Of a DNA stretch of 11,822 nt, positions 1-6,672 are shown piece after piece. The translations under genes were made by a program, and so were the position numbers. Within the stretch, counting starts at the first letter, position 1. Each line of letters begins with the position of its first letter. Below the pieces are notes generated by a model. That model searched no databases and was not told the DNA's origin. It worked only from the letters and a program-made list of their open reading frames with translations. The stretch spans positions 1 to 11,822 of the forward strand of contig CAYWQL010000034.1 in NCBI GenBank assembly GCA_964460755.1, in the 5' to 3' direction. The stretch is from JAYFNU01 sp964460755. Its GTDB lineage: Bacteria > Bacillota > Clostridia > Oscillospirales > Ruminococcaceae.

Positions 1-39
1 ACAAAAAATAGTGAATTGTAACAGTTTTTAGAAAAATAT

Positions 40-68
40 TTGAACAAAGCCAACAAATATGTTATATT
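40..68 (+). promoter_or_regulatory. Candidate sigma-A promoter of the alpha/beta hydrolase gene
   Basis: The -35 box TTGAAC (40-45) and the -10 box TATATT (63-68) are separated by 17 nt, matching the vegetative consensus at 4/6 and 5/6 positions in an AT-rich stretch. Transcription would start near 75, leaving about 30 nt before the ATG at 105. Positions 1-39 hold no gene I can recognise. The call rests on sequence match only. Confidence 0.55.
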
Positions 69-104
69 TTTAGCGTAATGAAATTATGAAGGGAAGGCGT
101 CGGT

Positions 105-1073
105 ATGCAGTGGCTTGCAATTCTGCTTGTAGCGGCGGGTGTTTTGGTCGTTTATGTCATTGCGGTAAGCCTTGTGCTTCTTCGCGTGGCGATTATAAGA
201 ACCGACGCAAAGGACTATAACTTTAAACCCGAAACCGACGACGAAGCCACCTTTCCCCCGTCGGGAAAGTCCCCCTATCGCACCAACTCGCGCGACGGCA
301 ACATATGGTGGAACAAGCAGAAGCTTATCAGAATGGAGATAACCTCCTTCGACGGCCTGAAGCTTGTCGGACATCTGCTTATGGCAAAAAAGAAAACCGA
401 CCGTCTTGCCTTCGTCGTACACGGTCACCGCTGTGTGTCGGGCGAGATGGGCTTTATATCGAAAATGTATTATAATATGGGCTACAACGTCTTTTGCGCC
501 GACCAGCGCGCTCACGGAAAGAGCGAGGGCAGATATATCGGAATGGGCTGGCTTGAGCGCGAGGATATGAACGACTGGATAGAGGAGCTTGTTAAAACGC
601 TTGGCGAAAGCACCGAGATAGTGCTCCACGGCATATCCATGGGCGCGGCGACCGTTATGATGATGAGCGGGTCGAAAAGCCTTTCGGATAAGGTGAAATG
701 CGCCGTTGAGGACTGCGGCTATACCGACGCGTACGGCACCTTTTTAAGTCACATTAAGCGCGACTTCAAAGGGCTTCCCTTTAAGCGCCTGCTCGTGCTT
801 GTGTCGGGCGGATTTTCCCGGATTTTCGCGGGCTACGGCTTCTTGGAGGCTTCGGCGAAAAAGCTTATAAAGAACGCCGCCTTCCCCATGCTTTTTATAC
901 ACGGAACCCACGACGACGTCGTTCCCTTCGAGATGATGCGTGAATTATACGACGCCCACGGCGGCAATAAGCAGATGCTTGTTATTGAGGGAGCGCGTCA
1001 CGGCGTAAGCTATTTTGACAGCACCGAGGAGTACGAAAAAAAAGTGAAGGACTTTATCGGTCTTTATATATAA
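105..1073 (+). CDS. Membrane-anchored alpha/beta hydrolase (serine hydrolase/esterase-like)
   Basis: The 322-residue product begins with a single hydrophobic segment (about residues 3-27) followed by a basic stretch, so it is probably anchored in the membrane by its N-terminus. Which side the catalytic domain faces cannot be decided from the sequence. The rest is an alpha/beta hydrolase fold. It has an oxyanion-type HGH motif (106-108), the nucleophile elbow GISMG with Ser178, the acid Asp270 in an HGxxDxxVP motif (266-274) and the catalytic base His299 in GARHG. It resembles the broad FrsA/COG1073-like group of hydrolases found in Clostridia, whose substrates are mostly unknown. The ATG at 105 follows GGGAAGG (91-97) with a 7-nt spacer; an upstream in-frame ATG at 78 runs into a stop at once. 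The gene appears to be a single transcription unit ending at the shared terminator. No substrate can be assigned. Confidence 0.85.
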   Translation: MQWLAILLVAAGVLVVYVIAVSLVLLRVAIIRTDAKDYNFKPETDDEATFPPSGKSPYRTNSRDGNIWWNKQKLIRMEITSFDGLKLVGHLLMAKKKTDRLAFVVHGHRCVSGEMGFISKMYYNMGYNVFCADQRAHGKSEGRYIGMGWLEREDMNDWIEELVKTLGESTEIVLHGISMGAATVMMMSGSKSLSDKVKCAVEDCGYTDAYGTFLSHIKRDFKGLPFKRLLVLVSGGFSRIFAGYGFLEASAKKLIKNAAFPMLFIHGTHDDVVPFEMMRELYDAHGGNKQMLVIEGARHGVSYFDSTEEYEKKVKDFIGLYI

Positions 1074-1105
1074 AAAAAGCCTCCGCGAGCAAGCGGAAGC
1101 TTTTT
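1074..1105. terminator. Bidirectional rho-independent terminator between convergent genes
   Basis: A 13-nt arm (1074-1086) pairs with 1093-1105 around a GAGCAA loop, with one mismatch. A-rich and T-rich flanks give a U-tract in both directions. It starts directly after the hydrolase stop codon and lies 6 nt from the stop of the opposing acyltransferase gene, so it can end both transcripts. Confidence 0.85.
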
Positions 1106-1111
1106 GGCGTT

Positions 1112-2350
1112 TTATTTTGACATTTCGGCGTCTCGCCGCTTTCTCATTATTAGATAGCCCTCGACAAATTTTATCATCTTTCGCCTGTCGTCCGGAATGA
1201 GCGCGTAATTTTCCCCGACGCCGTGAATGTCGATAGCGCAAAGCCCCGCGTTGTGCGGAAGGGTGGTTTGGTGCTCATAAAGCGCCCCCACCTCGAAGGG
1301 CTCGCCGTTTTTCGTTCCGACAAAATGGATTCCTTTTTCGTCAAGCATCATTGTTCCCTCGCCGCAGGGGGTGTAGCCCTGTTTTCCCTCGACGGTTTTT
1401 CCGAGCGAACAGTCACAAACGAAGGGAAGCCCGCCCGAGTCGATTTCCTCGCTTATTGCGCGGCGTTCGAAATTGAACCAGTCGGCGGAGTTGTCATAAA
1501 CCGGCTTTTCGCCGTTCTCGGTTTCAAAAAAGCCGTAATCGTTATATACTACGGAATAGCCGCAGCTTTCACAGATAAGCTTTCTTCCCTTGTCCGAGCG
1601 CATGGCGAAATCCCGGTTGCATTTCGGACAGCGGTAGACGATATTTTCGAGCCCGTCGGTCGTGCGGGGCTTTCTTGATTTTGCCATTGTTTCGCGCTGC
1701 CATTCAAAATCGTTATAATAAAGGGCGGCGGACAATATTTGCTCGATTTCACAAAGCGACAGTTCTTTTATCTGTTCCGGGGTTAAAATGATTTTTGCCT
1801 TACCCTCGACGCGGCTCGGATATTTCCTTCCGTTAGCCCACTTCGGAAAGGTAAGGTGATTTCCCCTCACCGTCACGGCTGCGGTTGTTATTCCGAGCTT
1901 TTTTACAAGCTTCGCCGTGCTCATATCAATATCGCTTACCTCTCCCGTATAACAGGTTTGACCCTCGGGAAAGATACAGATGTTCTCCTTGTTTTCGGCG
2001 AGCCGAAGCACCGTTTTTATGGCGCTTGTGTCGGGTACGAACTGCTTTTTGGGAACACAGCCCATAAGGTAGAGAAGCCGCCCCAAAAGCGAGTGGTGAA
2101 AGAAATAGGTGCTCACCATAAAATGAAGCTTAAGCGGATAAAGTGCGAAGGCGGATACAAAAAAGTCGAAGTTGCTTTCGTGATTGGAAAGCACGAGCAC
2201 GGGGGCTTTAAGTCCCTTCATCTGCGAGCGGTCGAGCCGAAGGCCGTAAATCAGCCTGAAATAAAGACTCATCACATTTACGGCGAACCAATAAAGCAAG
2301 CCGAGCGGTTTTCTTACCGCGTAGAAATTGCGCTTTTTTTCTTTCTTCAA
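1112..2350 (-). CDS. PlsC-type acyltransferase with C-terminal zinc ribbon and extra domain
   Basis: The 412-residue protein has an N-terminal lysophospholipid acyltransferase (PlsC/LPLAT) domain. The catalytic NHxxxxD motif is intact (Asn56, His57, Asp62) and FPEG (127-130) forms the second conserved block. Hydrophobic stretches around residues 15-35 and 65-100 suggest membrane association. Such enzymes typically acylate lysophosphatidic acid or a similar lysolipid from acyl-ACP or acyl-CoA during phospholipid synthesis. PlsC proteins are usually about 200-260 residues. Here the chain continues into a zinc ribbon (CPKC at 241-244, CESC at 260-263) and then a region (about 326-405) rich in short beta-like stretches, which resembles a PH/GRAM-type domain by eye only. 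The start is TTG at 2350, supported by AGAGGG on the coding strand with a 7-nt spacer; the nearby out-of-frame ATG reads only ATG CTT TGA. The acyl acceptor and the role of the extension are unknown. Confidence 0.85.
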   Translation of the reverse strand: MKKEKKRNFYAVRKPLGLLYWFAVNVMSLYFRLIYGLRLDRSQMKGLKAPVLVLSNHESNFDFFVSAFALYPLKLHFMVSTYFFHHSLLGRLLYLMGCVPKKQFVPDTSAIKTVLRLAENKENICIFPEGQTCYTGEVSDIDMSTAKLVKKLGITTAAVTVRGNHLTFPKWANGRKYPSRVEGKAKIILTPEQIKELSLCEIEQILSAALYYNDFEWQRETMAKSRKPRTTDGLENIVYRCPKCNRDFAMRSDKGRKLICESCGYSVVYNDYGFFETENGEKPVYDNSADWFNFERRAISEEIDSGGLPFVCDCSLGKTVEGKQGYTPCGEGTMMLDEKGIHFVGTKNGEPFEVGALYEHQTTLPHNAGLCAIDIHGVGENYALIPDDRRKMIKFVEGYLIMRKRRDAEMSK

Positions 2351-2360
2351 AGCATTACCC

Positions 2361-2394
2361 TCTGTCCTGTGTTCATAGGTTTCTGTCTGTTCAT
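2361..2394. repeat. Imperfect direct repeat in the divergent intergenic region
   Basis: TCTGTCCTGTGTTCAT (2361-2376) is followed by the shorter copy TCTGTCTGTTCAT (2382-2394), which matches it if 3 nt are deleted. It lies in the 100-nt gap between the divergent acyltransferase and flavin reductase genes, and its first copy overlaps the acyltransferase ribosome binding site. It could be an operator or chance similarity. I found no convincing -35/-10 pair for either gene here; on the minus strand a TAAAAT box (2396-2401) has no good partner. Confidence 0.25.
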
Positions 2395-2435
2395 CATTTT
2401 AACATAAATCTCTGCCATTATGGAAGAGTTCTTGT

Positions 2436-2453
2436 AAAGGAGAGGTCAATTTG
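2436..2453 (+). promoter_or_regulatory. Ribosome binding site and TTG start of the flavin reductase
   Basis: AAAGGAGAGG (2436-2445) lies at good spacing, with 8 nt between AGGAG and the TTG at 2451. The first in-frame ATG (2463) would be 20 nt from AGGAG, too far, so TTG is preferred. Either choice keeps the signal peptide and its lipobox. Confidence 0.75.
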
Positions 2454-4250
2454 AAAATAATTATGAAAGCAATTTGCGCCGCGCTGTGCTTGTGCCTTGC
2501 TCTTTCGGTTTCGGGGTGCTCGCTGACGTCGACCGCGTTCGGCTCGGCGAAGGGGTATAACGGGGACATAACTCTTCGGGCACAAAGGGAGGACGACAGC
2601 TTTGTGCTTTCGATAGAAAAGTCGAAGGAAACGGCGGGGATAGGAAGCAACGCCCTTGAGCTTTTCGTCGAGGAGGTTAACGCGCGCCAGAGTCTTAGCG
2701 TGGACGTTATTTCGGGCGCGACCGAAACAAGCTCGGCGGCGATGACAGCGGCGGAAAAGGCGCTTAGAAAAACCGGCTTCGACATAGAGGAGCTTAAATC
2801 AAGAGCTGAAACAAACAACATTGTCGACAAGTCGGTATACTGCGACGTGCTTGTAATCGGCGCGGGCGGAGCGGGGCTTACCGCCGCGATAACCGCCGCG
2901 GAAAACGGCGCGAAGGTTGTCGTTGTTGAAAAAATGGGTATTGCGGGCGGAACGACGGCGCGAAGCGACGGAAAAATTATGGCGGCGGGAACGGCTATTC
3001 AGAAATATAACGTAATTGACGATTCAAGCTCGGGACTTGCGAGCTTTTTGTATGCCTATGCAGGCAAACAGGTGGACAGCGCGCGGCTTTTGGATATGTC
3101 GGCGCACACCTCCTCGAACCTTGATATGCTGACCCGCTACGGAGTGCGGTTTTCCAATCAGATACTTCCGACCTACGAGGGGCAGGAGCCCGAGCGCGTT
3201 CACCTTATAAGCGACGGGAACGACGTAGGCGGCGGATACCTTATCGAGCCGCTTGTGCGCGCGGCGAAGGCGAACGGCGTCGAGATTTACTACGGAACCG
3301 AGGCGTACACCCTTATTTCCACGGCGACCAATATCGTAAAGGGCGCAAGGGCGAGACAGGTGAACGGAAGCACCCTTTCGGTTTACGCGACGGCGACGAT
3401 TATCGCGACGGGCGGCTACGACCGGAACGAGGGGCTTATGCACGAGTTAGCGTCGGTTGATCCGAGCACGGTGCTCTCGCTCACGGCTCTTGGCAACACG
3501 GGCGACGGGATTAATCTCGCAAAAGAGGTCGACGCCATTATTCTCGAAGGCGCGCCCATTGCCAAGCTTTACGACTATTACGCAGACACCAACGGGAATT
3601 ATAAGGGCATACTCGTCAACTCAAGGGGAAACCGCTTCGCGGCGGAGGACGCGACGGCGTTCGACCTCAGCGGCGCGCTTTTCGCGACGGGATATACCAA
3701 AGCGTTCTTTATAACCGACGCGAGGGGTTATTCCTCCGCGTTCGCAAAAGGGGTTAAAAACGGCGATATCATCAAAGCCGAAACGATAGACGAGCTTGGA
3801 AAGCTTATCGGCGCGCCCGCGCTTGCTTCAACGGTGACGAGCTATAACGTAATGTGCGAAAACGGAAACGACACGCTTTACGGCAAGCCGTCGAAATATT
3901 TAAGGTCAATCGAGAAAGGCCCGTTTTATGCCGTTCCATATACTTCGGTTGTATACGGAACAACGGGCGGAATTGATACAAACATAAGCTGTGCTGTCCT
4001 TTCGGACTACGGCGCGATTGAGGGGCTTTACGCCGCGGGCGAGGTCGTCAACGGAGTATATTTCGATTATCGCTACCCCGGCTTCGGCGTTTCGCTTGCC
4101 GAGGCGGTTGAAACAGGAAGAATAGCGGGAAGCCGCGCGGCGGAGTTCACCAACAAGCTAAACGAGGCGGCGGCGGAGCAGGTGCTTCTCGCCGAGGAGG
4201 CTCCCATAGAACGCCCCTTCACCTACTATCCCTTCAAATATTATTATTAA
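2451..4250 (+). CDS. Lipoprotein FMN-binding/FAD-dependent reductase (fumarate-reductase-like flavoprotein)
   Basis: This 599-residue protein starts with a lipoprotein signal peptide: a hydrophobic core and a VSGC lipobox, with Cys23 as the predicted lipidated residue. It should therefore sit on the outer face of the membrane. Residues about 34-112 form an FMN_bind domain with an SGAT motif (88-91); by analogy with NqrC, Thr91 would carry covalent FMN added by an ApbE-type transferase. Residues about 131-565 form an FAD_binding_2 domain, with the dinucleotide fold GAGGAG (137-142), GGTTARSDG (166-174) and the C-terminal LYAAGEV block (526-532). Relatives reduce fumarate, urocanate or other alpha,beta-unsaturated acids in anaerobic respiration. 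Here several catalytic positions of fumarate reductase appear changed: no HPT near 370, no ERxxRD-type Arg after RFAAE (395-399), and VYGTTGG in place of HHTMGG near 501-507. Arg541 may be the retained substrate-binding Arg. The substrate is probably not fumarate and remains unknown. A strong terminator follows. Confidence 0.85.
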   Translation: MKIIMKAICAALCLCLALSVSGCSLTSTAFGSAKGYNGDITLRAQREDDSFVLSIEKSKETAGIGSNALELFVEEVNARQSLSVDVISGATETSSAAMTAAEKALRKTGFDIEELKSRAETNNIVDKSVYCDVLVIGAGGAGLTAAITAAENGAKVVVVEKMGIAGGTTARSDGKIMAAGTAIQKYNVIDDSSSGLASFLYAYAGKQVDSARLLDMSAHTSSNLDMLTRYGVRFSNQILPTYEGQEPERVHLISDGNDVGGGYLIEPLVRAAKANGVEIYYGTEAYTLISTATNIVKGARARQVNGSTLSVYATATIIATGGYDRNEGLMHELASVDPSTVLSLTALGNTGDGINLAKEVDAIILEGAPIAKLYDYYADTNGNYKGILVNSRGNRFAAEDATAFDLSGALFATGYTKAFFITDARGYSSAFAKGVKNGDIIKAETIDELGKLIGAPALASTVTSYNVMCENGNDTLYGKPSKYLRSIEKGPFYAVPYTSVVYGTTGGIDTNISCAVLSDYGAIEGLYAAGEVVNGVYFDYRYPGFGVSLAEAVETGRIAGSRAAEFTNKLNEAAAEQVLLAEEAPIERPFTYYPFKYYY

Positions 4251-4255
4251 CAAAA

Positions 4256-4286
4256 AACGCGCCGGAATTTTGGCTTCCGGCGCGTT
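4256..4286 (+). terminator. Rho-independent terminator after the flavin reductase gene
   Basis: A perfect 12-bp stem (4256-4267 with 4275-4286) closes a TTTTGGC loop and is followed by the T-rich CGTTTATT. It starts 6 nt after the flavin reductase stop, which separates that gene from upp. Confidence 0.85.
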
Positions 4287-4295
4287 CGTTTATTG

Positions 4296-4324
4296 TTGCG
4301 CGTATATGCGAAAAGTGTTATCAT
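4296..4324 (+). promoter_or_regulatory. Candidate promoter of upp
   Basis: TTGCGC (4296-4301) and TATCAT (4319-4324) are separated by 17 nt; the -10 box matches 5/6 positions and the -35 box 3/6. A second possible -10 box, TACAAT (4326-4331), overlaps downstream but lacks a good -35. Because a terminator lies just upstream, upp needs a promoter in this interval. Confidence 0.5.
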
Positions 4325-4355
4325 ATACAATAACAAAAAGATATAGGAGTTAGTT

Positions 4356-4991
4356 ATGAGAGAAGGCAACGTTTTCATTTTTGAACATCCGCTTATCCAG
4401 CACAAAATTTCCATAATACGCGACAAAAATACAAACACAAAGGATTTCCGCGAGCTTATCGACGAAATCGCTATGCTTATGGTGTATGAGGCGACCAAGG
4501 ATTTTCCGCTGACCGAGGTTGAAATCGAAACCCCTGTCGCCAAGACGAAGACAAGGGTTTTGACCGACAAAAAGATTTCGCTCGTTCCGATTTTACGCGC
4601 GGGCCTTGGTATGGTGGCGGGGGTTCAAAAGCTTCTTCCCAATTCTCGCGTCGGGCATATCGGGCTTTATCGCGACCCCGTGACCGCCGAGCCCGTTCAG
4701 TATTACTGCAAGCTTCCCGACGACGTAGCGGAAAGCACCGTTATGGTGCTCGACCCGATGTTTGCGACGGGCGGAAGCGCTTCGGCGGCGTTCGACTACT
4801 TAAAAAGCATTGGCTGTAAAGACCTTCGTATGCTATGCATAATCGCGGCGCGCCCCGCTATCGAGCGTTTTAAGGTCGAGCATCCCGACGTCACGATTTA
4901 CTGCGCGGCTGTCGACGAAAAGCTTAACGAGCACAAATATATCGTTCCGGGTCTCGGAGACGCGGGCGACAGAATTTTCGGCACAAAATAG
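4356..4991 (+). CDS. upp: Uracil phosphoribosyltransferase
   Basis: The 211-residue cytosolic enzyme makes UMP and pyrophosphate from uracil and PRPP, the main step of uracil salvage. The length is typical of the family. The PRPP-binding loop is present as VLDPMFATGGSA (131-142, with Phe where many homologues have Leu), the PILRAGLGM block lies at 78-86, and the C-terminal uracil-recognition segment PGLGDAGDRIFGT (198-210) is intact. The ATG at 4356 follows AGGAG (4345-4349) with a 6-nt spacer. The gene is flanked on both sides by terminators and so is probably transcribed alone; neither a uracil permease nor a pyr gene lies next to it. No PyrR-type attenuator is visible in its short leader. 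Confidence 0.97.
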   Translation: MREGNVFIFEHPLIQHKISIIRDKNTNTKDFRELIDEIAMLMVYEATKDFPLTEVEIETPVAKTKTRVLTDKKISLVPILRAGLGMVAGVQKLLPNSRVGHIGLYRDPVTAEPVQYYCKLPDDVAESTVMVLDPMFATGGSASAAFDYLKSIGCKDLRMLCIIAARPAIERFKVEHPDVTIYCAAVDEKLNEHKYIVPGLGDAGDRIFGTK

Positions 4992-5006
4992 TATATTGCA
5001 TTTTAG

Positions 5007-5031
5007 GAGCAGGCTTAAAGCCTGCTCTTTT
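5007..5031 (+). terminator. Rho-independent terminator after upp
   Basis: GAGCAGGC pairs perfectly with GCCTGCTC around TTAAA, and the arms could extend to 10 nt on paper. Four T residues follow (5028-5031). It lies 15 nt after the upp stop and insulates the glycine cleavage operon from upp transcription. Confidence 0.85.
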
Positions 5032-5053
5032 CGTACATAAAAACGTCGTAAAA

Positions 5054-5077
5054 TTAGTTGCGATAACGATTGACTAA
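5054..5077. promoter_or_regulatory. Short inverted repeat overlapping the -35 box of the gcv promoter
   Basis: TTAGT (5054-5058) and ACTAA (5073-5077) are inverted about a 14-nt centre that contains CGATAACGAT. The right arm overlaps the -35 box, so a repressor bound here could block transcription. Arms of 5 bp can easily arise by chance, so this is only a candidate operator. Confidence 0.25.
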
Positions 5078-5098
5078 AACGGGCGGGATTGATACACT
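5070..5098 (+). promoter_or_regulatory. Extended -10 promoter of the glycine cleavage operon
   Basis: TTGACT (5070-5075, 5/6 match) is followed after 17 nt by TACACT (5093-5098, 4/6), preceded by the extended -10 element TGA (5090-5092). Transcription would begin near 5105, giving a leader of about 30 nt before the gcvT ATG at 5137. This excludes the upstream in-frame TTG at 5089 as a start codon and leaves no room in the transcript for a glycine riboswitch. Confidence 0.6.
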
Positions 5099-5136
5099 TG
5101 AATGGTGAAAAAACGACGAGGAAAAGGGGTCGAAAA

Positions 5137-6225
5137 ATGGATTTAAAGACGCCGTTGTATGACGAGCATATAAAATGCGGGGGCAAGATTGTGCCCTTCG
5201 CGGGGTATCTTCTTCCTGTTCAGTATGAAACGGGGGTTATCGCCGAGCATATGGCGGTTCGAACCAAGGCGGGGCTTTTCGACGTGTCGCATATGGGCGA
5301 GGTGCTTTATGAGGGCGCCGACGCGCTTGAAAACTTAAATATGCTTTTAACCAACGATTTTACCGATATGACGAACGGACGCGTGCGTTACAGCGTTATG
5401 TGCAACGACGACGGCGGCGTGGTGGACGACCTTATCGTATACAAATACGGCGACGAAAAGTATATGGTCGTCGTCAACGCGGGCAACCGAATAAAGGACG
5501 TCGCTTGGATGAAGGCGCACCTGTTCGGCAATGTAAAATTCACCGACCTTTCCGACAAAACCGCCGAGCTTGCTCTTCAGGGGCCGCTTGCCGAAACGAT
5601 TTTAAAGAAGCTTGTCGATGAAAGATTTATTCCAAAAAAGTACTACACCTTTATTCCCGACGTCGACGTGAGCGGAATAAGCTGTATTGTTTCGCGCACG
5701 GGCTACACGGGCGAAAGCGGCTTCGAGCTTTATTGCGACAACTCAGACGCCGCGAAGCTTTTCAATATGCTGCTCGCCGCGGGACGGGACGAGGGGCTTA
5801 TCCCCTGCGGTCTTGGCGCGCGCGACACCCTTCGGCTCGAGGCGGCGATGCCCCTTTACGGTCACGAGATGGACGACGCAATTTCCCCGCTTGAAACGGG
5901 GCTTGATTTCGGCGTAAAGCTTGATAAGCCCGATTTCGTCGGCAAGGCGGCGCTTGTGCGCAAGGGCGAGCCGAGGACGAAGCGTGTCGGCCTAAAGGTA
6001 ACGGGCCGCGGTATAGTAAGGGAGCATCAGGACATATACTTAGGCGACGCCCTCGTCGGATTTTCGACGTCGGGCACCCACGCCCCCTATCTCGGCTACC
6101 CCATAGCCATGGCGCTCGTCGGCAAGGAATATTCCGAAATCGGAACAAAGCTTTTTGTCGACGTTCGCGGACGAAGGGTTGAGGTTGAGGTCGTTGCGCT
6201 TCCCTTTTATAAAAAGTCGAAATAA
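5137..6225 (+). CDS. gcvT: Aminomethyltransferase, glycine cleavage system T protein
   Basis: The T protein (362 residues, normal length) takes the aminomethyl group from the lipoyl arm of H protein, releases ammonia and forms 5,10-methylene-tetrahydrofolate. The N-terminus (TPLYDEHIKCG, then VPFAGY) is typical of the family. The conserved blocks are FDVSHMGE (48-55), GGVVDDLIVY (93-102) with the acidic residues that contact folate, ALQGP (146-150), RTGYTGESGFE (187-197) and GLGARDTLRLEA (225-236). The C-terminal barrel carries GFSTSGTHAP (308-317). The ATG at 5137 is chosen because AAAGGGG (5123-5129) sits 7 nt upstream and the protein start aligns with the family. An in-frame TTG at 5089 would add 16 atypical residues from within the promoter. 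It is the first gene of the operon, 41 nt before gcvH. Confidence 0.97.
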   Translation: MDLKTPLYDEHIKCGGKIVPFAGYLLPVQYETGVIAEHMAVRTKAGLFDVSHMGEVLYEGADALENLNMLLTNDFTDMTNGRVRYSVMCNDDGGVVDDLIVYKYGDEKYMVVVNAGNRIKDVAWMKAHLFGNVKFTDLSDKTAELALQGPLAETILKKLVDERFIPKKYYTFIPDVDVSGISCIVSRTGYTGESGFELYCDNSDAAKLFNMLLAAGRDEGLIPCGLGARDTLRLEAAMPLYGHEMDDAISPLETGLDFGVKLDKPDFVGKAALVRKGEPRTKRVGLKVTGRGIVREHQDIYLGDALVGFSTSGTHAPYLGYPIAMALVGKEYSEIGTKLFVDVRGRRVEVEVVALPFYKKSK

Positions 6226-6266
6226 AAATCAATTAACATAACCATTTAAAACAAAAGGAGAAACAA

Positions 6267-6650
6267 ATGAAAGTTTTAGACGAGCTTCAGTATTCCGACT
6301 CCCACGAGTGGGTGAAAAATGAAGGAAACACCGTTAAAATCGGCATATCCGACTACGCGCAGGACGCGCTCGGAGACCTCGTTTTCGTAAATCTTCCCGA
6401 GGTGGGCGACAAGGTTTCTCTTGGCGTACCCTTCGCCGACGTCGAATCTGTCAAGGCGGTGTCGGACGTTTATTCCCCCGTTTCGGGCGAGGTTGTCGCC
6501 ATTAACGAGGAGCTTCTCGACGCGCCCGAAAAGATAAACGAAACCCCTTATGAGGCGTGGTTTATCGAGGTCGGAAGCCTTACGGCGCACGCCGAACTAT
6601 TAAGCGCGGCGGAATACACGGCTTTTTGCGAAAAGGAAAGCAACAAATAA
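6267..6650 (+). CDS. gcvH: Glycine cleavage system H protein (lipoyl carrier)
   Basis: H protein (127 residues, normal length) is the mobile carrier of the system. Its lipoyl arm receives the aminomethyl group from P, presents it to T and is reoxidised by L. The lipoylation site is Lys63 in ESVKAVS (60-66), inside the usual beta-hairpin context, and SDSHEWV (10-16) is the typical N-terminal block. The ATG at 6267 follows AAAAGGAG (6253-6260) at good spacing. The gene lies between gcvT and gcvPA, and the lipoate ligase needed to modify it is encoded downstream in the same operon. Confidence 0.97.
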   Translation: MKVLDELQYSDSHEWVKNEGNTVKIGISDYAQDALGDLVFVNLPEVGDKVSLGVPFADVESVKAVSDVYSPVSGEVVAINEELLDAPEKINETPYEAWFIEVGSLTAHAELLSAAEYTAFCEKESNK

Positions 6651-6672
6651 ATTCAGCCCGAAAGGAAACGCT

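Noticed and set aside
1856..2407. A 183-codon plus-strand open frame opposite the acyltransferase
   Set aside because: The minus-strand frame carries the intact NHxxxxD and FPEG motifs with a ribosome binding site; the plus-strand frame shows no motif.
5089..5136. Upstream TTG start for gcvT adding 16 residues
   Set aside because: The TTG lies inside the predicted promoter, has no proper ribosome binding site spacing, and the added residues do not fit the family N-terminus.
4992..5136. Possible glycine riboswitch or T-box before gcvT
   Set aside because: The interval is taken up by the upp terminator and a promoter, and no aptamer core or T-box motif is visible.
5798..6232. A 144-codon minus-strand open frame opposite the end of gcvT
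   Set aside because: The product is Arg- and Pro-rich with no domain, and lies fully over conserved gcvT sequence.
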